Of a stretch of DNA of 64,000 nucleotides, positions 25,533-34,189 are shown one piece after another. The translations under genes were made by a program, and so were the position numbers. The notes under the pieces were generated by a model. It was not told the origin of the DNA. It ran no database searches and was given only the letters and a program-made list of their open reading frames with translations. Each line of letters begins with the position of its first letter. Position 1 is the stretch's first letter. Source of the stretch: Modestobacter sp. Leaf380 (GTDB lineage: Bacteria > Actinomycetota > Actinomycetes > Mycobacteriales > Geodermatophilaceae); contig NZ_LMQC01000021.1 of the NCBI RefSeq assembly GCF_001424485.1, forward strand, positions 125,249 through 189,248. The letters run 5' to 3'.

Positions 25533-26336
25533 TCAGAGCGGTCCGCGCAGGTGCGCGGGGATGGCCGCGGACTCACCCGAGGCGGTCTTCGCCGCCGGCA
25601 CTCCCTTGAACCGGTAGGGGACGGCGCCCACACCGGGCTGCACGACGTAGGCCGCGCCCGGGTCGGCACCGGCCCAGGCGGCCTGCATCGCCGTCGCGAC
25701 CTCCTCGGCGGTGAGCACCGGGAACTCGGCGTCGGCGAAGTGCTCGCGCCACGGGTCGATGATCGCGGTGTCGGCGAAGCCGGGGCAGATCGCCGAGATG
25801 GTGATGCCCTCGGGGTGCAGCACCGGGGCGATGGACCGGACGAACGCCACCGCGCCGCCCTTGGCGATCGAGTAGGCCTGGTCGGTCGGCATCGGGGACA
25901 GCCCGGCCAGCGACGCGGTGACGACGATCGAGCCGCCACCGGCCCGGCGCAGCGCCGGGCGGACCGCGTCGGTGCCGAACACCACGCCGTGCAGGTCGAC
26001 GGCGATGACCCGCAGGTACTCGGCGACGTCGAGGGCGTCGGTGCCGCCCTGGCTGGCGATCCCGGCGTTGAGGAACGCGGCGTCCAGCCGGCCGTGCTCG
26101 GCCTCGACGTCGGCGACGACTCGCTGGTTGGCGGCGTGGTCGGTGACGTCCAGGACGGCGAAGGACACCCCCAGCTCGGCGGCGACCGCGCGGTTGCGCT
26201 CGCCGTCCAGGTCGGCCAGGACGACGCGGACGTCGGCGTCGCGCAGCCGGGTGGCCAGCGCACGCCCGAATCCTCCGGCGCCTCCGGTGACCAGGGCGAC
26301 GGAACCGGGGCGGGGGCTCGTGCGGGGCTCGGTCAT
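25533..26336 (-). CDS. Short-chain dehydrogenase/reductase
   Basis: This classical SDR has about 267 residues. TGGAGGFGRAL gives the TGxxxGxG cofactor motif, the acidic residue after VVLAD suggests NAD preference, NAGIASQGG is the NAG motif, and the catalytic Ser in VTASLAG pairs with YSIAK (Tyr and Lys). The physiological alcohol or ketone is unknown. The start is placed at the ATG giving TEPRTSP; another ATG nine bases upstream is possible. The quinone oxidoreductase gene follows on the same strand with a gap of 56 bp. Confidence 0.9.
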   Translation of the reverse strand: MTEPRTSPRPGSVALVTGGAGGFGRALATRLRDADVRVVLADLDGERNRAVAAELGVSFAVLDVTDHAANQRVVADVEAEHGRLDAAFLNAGIASQGGTDALDVAEYLRVIAVDLHGVVFGTDAVRPALRRAGGGSIVVTASLAGLSPMPTDQAYSIAKGGAVAFVRSIAPVLHPEGITISAICPGFADTAIIDPWREHFADAEFPVLTAEEVATAMQAAWAGADPGAAYVVQPGVGAVPYRFKGVPAAKTASGESAAIPAHLRGPL

Positions 26337-26472
26337 GCCCGGCATCGAAACACGCCGGTGACCCAGGCCACCCGGAGGGGTGATGAACGCGGCCCGCCCT
26401 CCATTCCGGCCCCTCATCGGCCGATGGACCGGGAGTAGACGTGTCGTGCACGACCGAACGGAGACCCCACTC

Positions 26473-28395
26473 ATGCGGCCAGGCCCGCTGCGCAGCCTGA
26501 CCTTCGTCGTCCTGGTCGCCCTGTCGGCGGTGGTCGGTCGCTGGACGGTCATCGAGGGCACCGAGGTCTACCTGGTGTGGCCGGCGGCCGGGGTCGCCGC
26601 GCTGTGGATGCTGCTGGAGCAGGGTCGCCGCGGGAGGTGGGTGGACGCCCTGGCGCTGGGCGCCGTCATCGCCGCCGTCGACCTGGCCACGGGCAGCCCA
26701 CCGCTGGTCGCGGTCAGCCTGGCCGTGCTGAACGTCGGGCAGGCGCTGCTGGTGGCCCGGTTGTACCTGCGCTGGAGCCACTCCCCCGCAGGCCCGCTGC
26801 TGCTGGACATGCGCGACCTGGCGGTGCTGCTGCTCGTCACCGGGCTGGCCACCACCGCGACCGCGGTCGTGGGCACCGGGATGCTCTTCCTGGAGACCGG
26901 GTCCTGGTCGCTGCTGGACGTCGTGGTGTGGCAGGCCCGCAACGGGGCCGCCGTGCTCATCGTCGTGTCCTTGGGTCTGCGCCTGCGGCAGGTGCTGCTG
27001 GTGCGCCGGGGCGAGGTCCGGGAGGTCGCCGCGCTGGCCTTCCTGCGGCCCACCGGGTGGCGGTGGGCCGAGCTGGGGCTGGCCGTCGTCGCCTCGGTGC
27101 TGGGCAACGTGGCGGTCTTCGTCTGGATGCCGTCCTACCCGGTCGCCTTCCCGCTCTTCGCGCTCACCGCCTGGGTGGCGCTGCGCTTCGACACCGGCTT
27201 CACCACGCTGCGGACGGCCGTCGTCTCGCTGGTCGCGGTCGCCTTCACCCTGCACGACAACGGCCCCTTCGCCGCCGTGGACGACGTCCTGGTGCAGGCC
27301 GTCATCGTGCAGGCCTACATCGCCCTCGGCGCCGGCCTGGGGCTCGCCCTGGCGCTGAACCGGGACGTGCGACTGGTCCTGGAGGACCGGTTGCGGGCCG
27401 CGGCCGACTACTCGGCCGAACGGCACCGCCAGGTCGAGGTGCTGGCCCGCGCCACCCGTCGGGTGCTCACCTCCGACGACCCCCGGACCGCGGTCTGCGA
27501 GGCGGTCCGCGAGGCCACCGGCGCCGACGGCGTCTACCTCATCGAGCCCGACGCCGACGGCGTCCTGGTCTCCACCGCCGTCGTCGGGGTGGACCTGCCG
27601 CCTCTCGCCTTCGACCCCGACCCGGCGTCGTCCATGACGGCCCGCCTGTTCAGCCAGGGCGCCGCCGTGTTCGCCTCCGACGTCGCCGCCGAACCGGGGA
27701 CACACGCCGCGGTGGTCGACCGGCTCGGCATCGCCTCGGCGGCCTGGCAGCCGGCAGTGCTGGCCGACGACCGGGTGGTCGCCCTGATCGGCGTCCTGTG
27801 GCGCACCCCGGTCCCGGAGCTGTGCGCCACCACGCTGGGCGTGCTCTCCGTGCTGGGCGGGGAGGCGGCCCGGGCGATCGAGCGCGGCAACCTGCTCGAG
27901 CAGCTGGCCCGTGCCGCCGACCGTGACCAGCTCACCGGGCTGGCCAACCGGCGGCGCTGGGACGAGCTGTCGCTCGTGGAGGTGTCCCGGGCCCAGCGCA
28001 GCGGACTGCCGCTCACCCTCCTGCTGCTGGACCTGGACCACTTCAAGGTCTTCAACGACACGTTCGGCCACGCCACCGGGGACGTGCTGCTGCGCGACTT
28101 CGGCGCGGCCGCCTCGGAGTGCCTGCGCGACGGTGACCTGATCGCCCGCTGGGGCGGCGAGGAGTTCGCCGTCGCGCTGCCCGCCTGCTCCGCGGAGGCG
28201 GCCCGTCCGGTGGCCGAGCGCATCCTCGCCGCCGTGCCGCACGGGCAGACGGCCACCGTCGGCATCGCGCAGTGGGTCCCCGGGGAGTCCGCGGCCGAGA
28301 CCCTGGGCCGCGCCGACGCCGCGCTGTACTGCGGCAAGCGCGGCGGCCGGGCGCGCGCGGTCGTCGCCGATCAGCCGGCGGTCGTGCCCGCCTGA
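26473..28395 (+). CDS. Membrane-bound GAF-GGDEF diguanylate cyclase
   Basis: This 640-residue protein is predicted to make cyclic di-GMP from two GTP. The N-terminal 300 residues form about eight membrane segments of MASE1 type (VYLVWPAAGVAALWML). A GAF-like sensor follows (about 310-480), then a GGDEF domain (DRDQLTGLANRRRWDEL onward). The active loop is GGEEF at residues 561-565, and RDGD lies five residues upstream in the position of the RxxD product-inhibition I-site. It should therefore be active and feedback controlled. The ATG precedes the first membrane helix. Its 3-prime end overlaps a convergent gene by 25 bases. Confidence 0.92.
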   Translation: MRPGPLRSLTFVVLVALSAVVGRWTVIEGTEVYLVWPAAGVAALWMLLEQGRRGRWVDALALGAVIAAVDLATGSPPLVAVSLAVLNVGQALLVARLYLRWSHSPAGPLLLDMRDLAVLLLVTGLATTATAVVGTGMLFLETGSWSLLDVVVWQARNGAAVLIVVSLGLRLRQVLLVRRGEVREVAALAFLRPTGWRWAELGLAVVASVLGNVAVFVWMPSYPVAFPLFALTAWVALRFDTGFTTLRTAVVSLVAVAFTLHDNGPFAAVDDVLVQAVIVQAYIALGAGLGLALALNRDVRLVLEDRLRAAADYSAERHRQVEVLARATRRVLTSDDPRTAVCEAVREATGADGVYLIEPDADGVLVSTAVVGVDLPPLAFDPDPASSMTARLFSQGAAVFASDVAAEPGTHAAVVDRLGIASAAWQPAVLADDRVVALIGVLWRTPVPELCATTLGVLSVLGGEAARAIERGNLLEQLARAADRDQLTGLANRRRWDELSLVEVSRAQRSGLPLTLLLLDLDHFKVFNDTFGHATGDVLLRDFGAAASECLRDGDLIARWGGEEFAVALPACSAEAARPVAERILAAVPHGQTATVGIAQWVPGESAAETLGRADAALYCGKRGGRARAVVADQPAVVPA

Positions 28396-28742
28396 CCCTG
28401 CCGCACCGCGGCCAGGAACGCCTGGGCCGCGGCGTCGTCGTCGACGACCGCGAAGCGCAGGGTGTTGCCGCCGGTCCACAGCGACAGCTCCCGTCGGGTG
28501 CCGGTCAGCCGCCGCGCCGTCCGGACGTCGGCGCCGGTGACCTGCGCCAGCGGGACGTCGGCGAGCGTCGGCTGACCGAACAGCCCGGCGTGCGCCAGCC
28601 ACAGCCGGCCGCCGGCCACCCCCAGCGCCTGAGCGCTGCCCGGCACCGGGAGCCGGCCCTGGGTCACCCGCAGCACCGTGATCGGGGCGTGCCCGTCCTG
28701 GGTGAGCTGGCCGACCAGGAAGGCGGTGAGCGCGTCGGCCAC
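28371..28742 (-). CDS. Hypothetical protein, PH-like
   Basis: This 123-residue protein is not recognised with certainty. It is beta-rich with alternating hydrophobic residues (ITVLRVTQGRLPVPG, GRLWLAHAGLFGQP, RELSLWTGGNTLRFAVVDD) ending in a helix (AAAQAFLAAVRQ), as in bacterial pleckstrin-homology-like domains. That assignment is inference. It is encoded immediately after the M20 hydrolase gene (one base between stop and GTG start), so the two are probably cotranscribed. Its last codons overlap the end of the diguanylate cyclase gene. Confidence 0.6.
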   Translation of the reverse strand: MADALTAFLVGQLTQDGHAPITVLRVTQGRLPVPGSAQALGVAGGRLWLAHAGLFGQPTLADVPLAQVTGADVRTARRLTGTRRELSLWTGGNTLRFAVVDDDAAAQAFLAAVRQGQAGTTAG

Positions 28743-28743
28743 C

Positions 28744-30072
28744 TCAGCTGGCGCGCAGGAAACGGTCCAGCACCCGGATGCCGAACTGCAGGCTCTCCAC
28801 CGGGACGCGCTCGTCGATGCCGTGGAACAGGCTGGCGAAGTCCAGGTCGGCGGGCAGCCGCAGCGGGGAGAACCCGAAGCAGCGCATGCCCAGGGTCTCG
28901 AAGCTCTTGGCGTCGGTGCCGCCGCTCATGGTGAACGGCACGGGACGGGCGCCGGCGTCCTCGGCCTTGAGGGCGGCGACCATCTGCTCCACCAGCGGGC
29001 CGTCGAACGTCGTCTCCACCGCCTGGTCGTGGTGGATGTAGTCGCGGGTGACGCCCTCACCGAGGAGCTCGTCGATCTGGGCCTCGAACGCCTCCTCCTG
29101 CCCGTAGAGGAAGCGGCCGTCGATGGTGGCGCTGGCGGTGCCGGGGATGACGTTGGCCTTGTAGCCGGCGTCGACCATCGTGGGGTTGACGGTGTTGCGC
29201 AGGGCCGCGCCGATCATCCGGCTGATCGAGCCCAGCCGGGACAGCGCCTCCTCGGGCTCGTCGGGGTCGATCTCGATGCCGTAGGCGTCGCTGACCTCCT
29301 CGATGAACTGCTTCATCGGCGGGGTGAGCACGGTGGGCAGCCGGGTCGACCCGATCCGGGCGACGGCGGCCGACAGCCGGGTGACGGCGTTGTCGTCGTG
29401 CACGAACGAGCCGTGCCCGGGGCGGCCGGCGGCGGTCAGCCGCATCCAGGCCAGGCCCTTCTCCGCCGTCTGGACGAGGTAGAGGCGCAGGTCGTCGCGG
29501 ACGGTGAGGCTGAACCCGCCGACCTCGCTGATCGCCTCGGAGACGTTCTCGAACAGGTCGGCGTGGTGGTCGACCATGTGGTGGGCGCCGTACTTGCCGC
29601 CGGCCTCCTCGTCGGCGACGAAGGCCAGCACGATGTCGCGCGGCGGGGTGACGCCGGTCCGGGCCCAGTCGCGCACCAGCGCGAGGGTCATGCAGTCCAT
29701 GTCCTTCATGTCGACCGCGCCGCGGCCCCACACGTACCCGTCGCGCTGCTCACCGGCGAAGGGGTCCACGGACCACTCGCTGGCGTCCGCGGGGACGACG
29801 TCCAGGTGGCCGTGGACGAGCAGCCCGGGCCGCTCCCGGTCCTGGCCCGGGATGCGGGCGACGAGGGAGGCGCGGCCCTTCTCCGACTCGTGGATGACGG
29901 AGTCGATGCCGACGTCGTCGAGCTTGGCGGCCACCCACTCGGCGGCCTGCCGCTCGCCCTTGCTGGTGGTCGTGTCCCCGGTGTTCGTGGTGTCGATCCG
30001 GATGAGCTCGCTCAGCAGGTCCGCGACCTCGGCCTGGGCGCGCTCCAGCGGTGCGGGTGTCGTCTCGGCCAT
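28744..30072 (-). CDS. M20/M25/M40 family metallohydrolase
   Basis: This 442-residue cytoplasmic zinc peptidase is of the ArgE/DapE/CPG2 type. Metal ligands are visible as His and Asp in VHGHLDVVPAD, Asp in RGAVDMKDMDC, the catalytic Glu followed by a ligand Glu in FVADEEAGGKYG, and a distal His region. The dimerisation domain sits near residues 200-320. Family members hydrolyse dipeptides or acylated amino acids; the substrate here is unknown. The start gives MAETTPAPLERAQAEV. It is followed without a gap by the small PH-like gene. Confidence 0.93.
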   Translation of the reverse strand: MAETTPAPLERAQAEVADLLSELIRIDTTNTGDTTTSKGERQAAEWVAAKLDDVGIDSVIHESEKGRASLVARIPGQDRERPGLLVHGHLDVVPADASEWSVDPFAGEQRDGYVWGRGAVDMKDMDCMTLALVRDWARTGVTPPRDIVLAFVADEEAGGKYGAHHMVDHHADLFENVSEAISEVGGFSLTVRDDLRLYLVQTAEKGLAWMRLTAAGRPGHGSFVHDDNAVTRLSAAVARIGSTRLPTVLTPPMKQFIEEVSDAYGIEIDPDEPEEALSRLGSISRMIGAALRNTVNPTMVDAGYKANVIPGTASATIDGRFLYGQEEAFEAQIDELLGEGVTRDYIHHDQAVETTFDGPLVEQMVAALKAEDAGARPVPFTMSGGTDAKSFETLGMRCFGFSPLRLPADLDFASLFHGIDERVPVESLQFGIRVLDRFLRAS

Positions 30073-30120
30073 GCGCCCGATCGTGCCACCGCGCCGTCCG
30101 CTCCCCCACCCGGCGGCATC

Positions 30121-30169
30121 CGGTCACCGCACAGGGACCCGTTCGGCGCGTGCGGTGACCGGGTCCCTG
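30121..30169. other. Interlocked pair of inverted repeats
   Basis: Two perfect inverted repeats overlap in an A-B-A'-B' order. CGGTCACCGCA (30121) pairs with 30151-30161, and CAGGGACCC (30132) pairs with 30161-30169. The arms abut with no linker, so the two hairpins are mutually exclusive rather than a simple pseudoknot. The element lies in the 200-bp gap between the M20 gene start and tRNA-Leu. It could be an alternative-folding leader or a regulator site; the function is unknown. Confidence 0.6.
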
Positions 30170-30274
30170 CCGGGTGACCAGCTGCGCGGCTCGCCGGTGC
30201 CGAGGGGGCGTGCGGACGCCGCGAGGGGCCCCCGTATGCTTCTCCACGGCCGCGCCGCAGTGCGCAGTCCACCT

Positions 30275-30359
30275 GTCCGGGTGGCGGAATGGCAGACGCG
30301 CTAGCTTGAGGTGCTAGTGCCCTTTATCGGGCGTGGGGGTTCAAGTCCCCCCTCGGACA
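30275..30359 (+). tRNA. tRNA-Leu (GAG)
   Basis: This is a class II cloverleaf of 85 bases without an encoded CCA. The acceptor stem pairs GTCCGGG with CTCGGAC (one G-U) and has discriminator A. The anticodon loop is TTGAGGT (anticodon GAG). A long variable arm (GCCC TTTATC GGGC) is present, and the T arm is GGGGG TTCAAGT CCCCC. The 3-prime end is the integration site of the downstream island: its last bases recur three more times to the right. Confidence 0.97.
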
Positions 30360-30360
30360 C
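30352..30360 (+). repeat. attL core at tRNA-Leu 3-prime end
   Basis: CTCGGACAC covers the acceptor-stem end of tRNA-Leu, the discriminator and one further base. The same nine bases occur at 43184-43192 and 43994-44002, and with one mismatch (CTCAGACAC) at 37728-37736. Integration of tyrosine-recombinase elements at tRNA 3-prime ends regenerates such copies. Confidence 0.8.
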
Positions 30361-30395
30361 AAGATCACTGGCTCAGGCCAGTGCCGAACGTACGG

Positions 30396-30416
30396 GGCGC
30401 CCACCACGTGGGCGCC
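30396..30416 (+). terminator. Hairpin downstream of tRNA-Leu
   Basis: A 9-bp perfect GC-rich stem (GGCGCCCAC / GTGGGCGCC) with a 3-base loop is followed by TTCTCGTCGTTT. It is preceded by a smaller 7-bp hairpin (CACTGGC / GCCAGTG, 30366-30383). It probably ends tRNA transcription inside the island. Confidence 0.65.
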
Positions 30417-30444
30417 TTCTCGTCGTTTGCGGCGGCTCCTCTTC

Positions 30445-30450
30445 TAAAGT
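30445..30450 (+). promoter_or_regulatory. Putative -10 element, leaderless start of first island gene
   Basis: TAAAGT ends 7 bases before the GTG start at 30458, with no ribosome binding site between. Confidence 0.4.
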
Positions 30451-30457
30451 CCGTCGG

Positions 30458-31273
30458 GTGCCAGCCCCGGACAGCCGTGCGGTCAAGGTCCTTCTGGACG
30501 CCTACTGGAGCAGCGAGGGCTGGCGATCCGGACCCGAACTGTCCCCGTCCGACCTCGTACACGCCGTACAGGCGGGGGTGATGGTCGGGGAAGCGACCTC
30601 CGCCTCCCACGACGAGGTCATCAGCGGCGTCCTCGACGCACTGGAAGGTGTTTCCAGCGAGGACGCCACGGGTTGCTTCCTGGCGTCCCTCACCTCTCGC
30701 CGACTAGACCTGCGATCGGCCCTCAGCAGTTATGTGCTGGCGCGACGTCTTGAGCCGCATGCCTTCGCGAAGGGGCCGGGCCACATCTCCGGTGCGTGCG
30801 CCGTGTGCGGCGTGGACGAGCAGGAGGTGGAGATCGACTGGGACGTCATGAACTTCGAGCGCTTCAAGTGGGGTGGTGTTCGTCGCGACGACCTGACGTA
30901 CGTCTGGCTGGATCTTCGACAGTTCGCGGCGGCGGACCATCCCCCTCCCACCTCCGCCGACAGGGCGACATTCGGCCAGCTTCTCGACGAGTTGGACGAT
31001 CCGTCCCCGACGACGACAGCCGCCAAGACGGCTGGCCAGCGTTGGTCCGCGATCCCATCCAACAAGGCGGAGCGGGAGGTGCTGCTCGACATCCTGGGCG
31101 TCTGCTCGGTGCTGGAGAGTCCTGAGCACCGGGGCTTCCTTGACCGCTGGGTCCCTGCGGCCGATCGGGTCCTCCCACCACTGCGATACGTGGAGCGCGC
31201 CTACCCGGTGTGCTGGTGGCGGGGCGAGCACGGGGTCAACCGATCAGCAGCCCGATCACTCGGTCTTCTCTGA
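30458..31273 (+). CDS. Hypothetical island protein
   Basis: This is an intact 271-residue soluble protein of unrecognised family. The N-terminal third is helical and acidic (AVKVLLDAYWSSEGWRSGP). A CAVCGVDEQEVEIDWDVMNFERFKWGG segment around residue 110 holds a CxxC pair followed by an aromatic stretch, which could bind metal. The C-terminal part has ILGVCSVLESPEHRGFLDRWVP. The GTG start is favoured by TAAAGT seven bases upstream. The RelA/SpoT-type gene follows 48 bp downstream on the same strand, so the two may form a unit. Codon use is less GC3-biased than in core genes, as expected for acquired DNA. Confidence 0.7.
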   Translation: MPAPDSRAVKVLLDAYWSSEGWRSGPELSPSDLVHAVQAGVMVGEATSASHDEVISGVLDALEGVSSEDATGCFLASLTSRRLDLRSALSSYVLARRLEPHAFAKGPGHISGACAVCGVDEQEVEIDWDVMNFERFKWGGVRRDDLTYVWLDLRQFAAADHPPPTSADRATFGQLLDELDDPSPTTTAAKTAGQRWSAIPSNKAEREVLLDILGVCSVLESPEHRGFLDRWVPAADRVLPPLRYVERAYPVCWWRGEHGVNRSAARSLGLL

Positions 31274-31321
31274 GGCACGTCAGGACCTCAGTCCGTCAGC
31301 GACCCCGCCTCTGGTCAGCGC

Positions 31322-32368
31322 GTGACATGGGTTGAGCCGCAGTTCTCGCGCGAGCAGGTACGCCGTGCTGGGCGTGACTTCATCGCCCCAGGCACAAGCC
31401 CTGCGGACCGGGAGGCTGCCCGCTCTGTCATCAACAACTGGCGGTCCGCTCATGCATTCCGCTCAACAGCGTGCAGATCATGCTGCGCAACAAGGTGCGC
31501 CGGTTCTCGTCGGGCGACCCAGTCGTCGCGCAGCGGACGAAGCGACTGCCTTCCATCATCAAGAAGCTGGAGCGCTTCGAGAAGATGGACCTCCCCCGGA
31601 TGCACGACATCGGCGGCTGCCGAGCCGTCGTGGAGTACTTCGACGAAGTACGCGCCATCGAGGACTCCTACGTCTCGGGCAAGAGCCGCAGCCGAAACCT
31701 CATCGGTCGGCACGACGACCACATCGCCAACCCGAAGGCGGACGGCCTACCGAGGCGTTCACGTCGTCGTCAACTACCAGGGGCAAGACCAGCAGAAGGT
31801 CCGGACGGGACTGCGGGTCGAGGTACAACTGCGCACCAAGATGCAGCACGCGTGGGCGACCGCCTTGGAGACGGTGGACACCCTCACCAAGCAGGCTCTG
31901 AAGTCGAACGTCGGCGAGCCGGAGTGGATGCGCTTCTTCGCCTTGATGGGCGCCGAGATCGCTCATCGTGAGGGGCAGCCGCTGGTGCCCGACACACCCG
32001 AAACAACGTCCGAACGTCGGGAAGAGCTGCGGGCGTTGGCCAAGACGCTGAAGGTCGTCCAGCGGCTTGGCGCGTACGGGCGAACGGTGCAAGTCCTGGA
32101 AGGGGAGGTCGTCCGCAAGGACCAGCGCCACTTCTTGCTCGACCTCGACATCCCCGCTGGAGAGCTCAGCGTCCGCACGTACTCGAACGCCGCAGCAACG
32201 GAGGATGCCTACGGGGGGCTAGAAAGCGAAGCAGGGAGCGACAGGGATGTCGTGCTCGTGGCGGTGAGCTCCATGGCGACGCTCCGTCGCGCCTACCCGA
32301 ACTACTTCCTGGACACGACGGCGTTCGTGAACCTGGTGTCGGACGTGGTCAAGGCTCCTCGTCGCTGA
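31322..32368 (+). pseudogene. RelA/SpoT-domain alarmone synthetase, two compensating frameshifts
   Basis: The product resembles actinobacterial stand-alone RelA/SpoT-domain proteins that pyrophosphorylate nucleotides or tRNA. Reading frame 1 gives the opening WVEPQFSREQ...VINNWRSAHAF. Near 31461 a base appears missing, and the family continuation PLNSVQIMLRNKVRRF...MHDIGGCRAVVEYF runs in another frame to about 31745. There an extra base returns it to the first frame as YRGVHVVVNYQGQ...VEVQLRTKMQHAWATALETVDTL. All expected synthetase motifs exist but are split, so the gene as sequenced cannot make the whole protein. Two compensating indels could also be assembly errors, though core genes show none. 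Confidence 0.8.
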
Positions 32369-32462
32369 GGCAGTGCGCTCATCTCCTGGAGTGCCAGGAC
32401 CCGCGAGAGCCCTGGTCCGCTTCGGCGCGTCGAGTAGATCAGCAGACAGGCATACTTCCGCC

Positions 32463-32816
32463 GTGGCCGACGACAGCGCGCAACGTCGGATCGAGGTCCT
32501 TGAGGAGTCGTTGGCCGAACTCCTGGCATGGGTGATGAGCCAAGAGGCGTACGACGACCAACTGTCCGATGCGACTCGGTGGGACCGACGACTGCAGGCG
32601 CACGTGCGGCCCGACGGACTCGCGCCGCTGGCACCGTTGTACGACGACCAGTTCGTTCGCCTGGACGAACTGCCCGAAGAGCTCGCCTCGCTGAGGCGCA
32701 TGGTGGAGCGAGCCGAGTCTCTGCTTGCGGATGGACGATTCGAGGCGGCGCTGGGGCGTGGCCGGCTGCGGGAACGCGTGGCCGAACGACGCTCGGCTGG
32801 GTCCCCGGACAGTTGA
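32463..32816 (+). CDS. Hypothetical coiled-coil protein
   Basis: This 117-residue protein is of unknown family. It is mostly alpha-helical and charged, with heptad-like stretches (QRRIEVLEESLAELLAWV and ELPEELASLRRMVERAESLL) suggesting a coiled coil. The start is taken at the GTG giving VADDSAQRRIEV. It lies downstream of the RelA/SpoT-type gene and is convergent with the next island gene. No catalytic motif is visible. Confidence 0.6.
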   Translation: MADDSAQRRIEVLEESLAELLAWVMSQEAYDDQLSDATRWDRRLQAHVRPDGLAPLAPLYDDQFVRLDELPEELASLRRMVERAESLLADGRFEAALGRGRLRERVAERRSAGSPDS

Positions 32817-32859
32817 GCCCCAGGTCCGCAGCTCGACCGGCTGCGGGCCAGGTGCACTA

Positions 32860-33819
32860 CTAGGCGGCGGGCGAGTCCGGGGGCACTTGTAGAGCCCACC
32901 AAGGGCGACGCACTGGTCCGATGTCCTCGCCGTCCATCCCGAGGTCCCGAGCGGGCACGAGAATGTGCACAGGGCGTCGCACGTCGTCGACACCGAGGTC
33001 TCGCAGTCGTCGCGCCACATCAAGCGTCCGGACGATCCAGAGCACGCCATGAGCCGCACCGAGCGTCTCGCAGGCCGCGGAGAGTTGCTCGACCTTCCCC
33101 CTCAACGGGGCGTTGGCCTTCAGCGTGCTCTCCGCCTCGACCAGGTACGTGGTCTCGGCGAGGTCGTCCGCGTCGGCGGGCGGACCGCCGAAGAGGCGGG
33201 CGTGCAACGCCTCCCCCGCTGGTCCCTGCGGTACGGACAACAGTAGAAGCCCATCCGGCACGACTCCGCCGGTGCACGAGCCGACGGCCCCGTCGCTGTC
33301 ACCGTGGGTCCTCAGGGCGGCCCAGGCGCGCGCGGTGACCTCAGCCGACCACCGGCGACAGGAGCCGCCGTACGTGCAGCGGACCGTGGTCCCGTGGCCC
33401 GCCAGCGTCTGGGTGCGAGTCGCCAGCCACTGCCCCAGCCGCGCGGGCGTCATCGCATAGGCGATGCCGTCGCTGGTCGGCGCAACCTCACGCCCGCTGG
33501 CCCGTCCGGTCGCTTGCCATCCCTGTCTCGAGAGCCAGGTCACAGGAGCGTTGCCGACGTAGCCGAGACGCAGGCGAGGGCGGCGCCTCCTGTCGTTGGC
33601 GTCCTCGGCGATCAGGTATGCCACCACGTCGCGGGGAGCGCCTGCGGACAGCAGCAGATCCAAGGGCATAGCGCCATCTGCCTCGGCCAGCAGGCGAAGG
33701 ACCTCCGCAGCAGCGGCCTCGTGGCCGCGCCGAGTCGCGGCGGTGATGCGGGCAGCGTCGAGAAGACTGTCGAGATCGGGCGCACCCTGGCCAACTTGTG
33801 CGGCCCCGGGCGCAAGCAT
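32860..33819 (-). CDS. Island protein with nuclease-like core (replication-relaxation-like?)
   Basis: This protein of about 319 residues is not securely identified. The N-terminal half looks like a winged-helix region (EVLRLLAEADGAMPLDLLLS, VTWLSRQGWQATG). The C-terminal half has VVPDGLLLLSV, then YLVEAESTLK and LRGKVEQLSAAC, an order of PD, E-x-E and K that recalls PD-(D/E)xK folds and the replication-relaxation family found on actinobacterial mobile elements. HGVLWIVRTLDVARRL follows. The ATG chosen begins MLAPGAAQ; the open frame extends another 700 bases upstream, but that part reads as low-complexity shadow. Identification is tentative. Confidence 0.55.
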   Translation of the reverse strand: MLAPGAAQVGQGAPDLDSLLDAARITAATRRGHEAAAAEVLRLLAEADGAMPLDLLLSAGAPRDVVAYLIAEDANDRRRRPRLRLGYVGNAPVTWLSRQGWQATGRASGREVAPTSDGIAYAMTPARLGQWLATRTQTLAGHGTTVRCTYGGSCRRWSAEVTARAWAALRTHGDSDGAVGSCTGGVVPDGLLLLSVPQGPAGEALHARLFGGPPADADDLAETTYLVEAESTLKANAPLRGKVEQLSAACETLGAAHGVLWIVRTLDVARRLRDLGVDDVRRPVHILVPARDLGMDGEDIGPVRRPWWALQVPPDSPAA

Positions 33820-34189
33820 CGCTGGGCCTCGCGCCCGGCTGCTGCCCAGGGGGCCGGCGTCGGACGACGCACAGGGGTCCCCGAGCGGCCGAGGTCGGCG
33901 CTGGGGGAGGTGCGGCGGCTGACGACGGCCCGGGGTCCAGGGGCCTCCCCCTTGTCGGGTGGGTGGATCTGCCAATGGGTCCCGGTCGCTGAGGCCCGTC
34001 GCGCAGCAGGGACACAGCGGTTCGGGTGGGCAGAGCCATCCGCCCGAGGCGGCCCGTCGCGCAGCGTCGGGCCGCCGGGGGTGTCGGGGGCTCGCCCCCG
34101 ATGCGGGCGCGGTAGCGGACAAGAGGCGGGTCCAGGACAGCGAGTCCTGGCGTTGCGCAGCGGCGGTGTCCTGGGGGCGTGGGCCGGTG
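33820..34189. other. Stretch without a convincing gene
   Basis: All frames are open or nearly so because of the GC content, but translations are Pro/Arg-rich and show no domain. It may be the eroded 5-prime part of the downstream minus-strand gene or the eroded end of the frameshifted gene to its right. No repeat, RNA or promoter pattern was recognised. Confidence 0.4.

Noticed and set aside
25573-28602. 1009-residue minus-strand open frame
   Set aside because: It is antisense to the MASE1-GAF-GGDEF gene and reads as low-complexity Gln/Arg/Gly sequence; part of it is a shifted frame of the SDR gene.
30121-30169. Classical H-type pseudoknot
   Set aside because: The arms abut with zero-length connecting loops, which makes simultaneous 11-bp and 9-bp stems sterically unlikely; alternative hairpins are a better reading.
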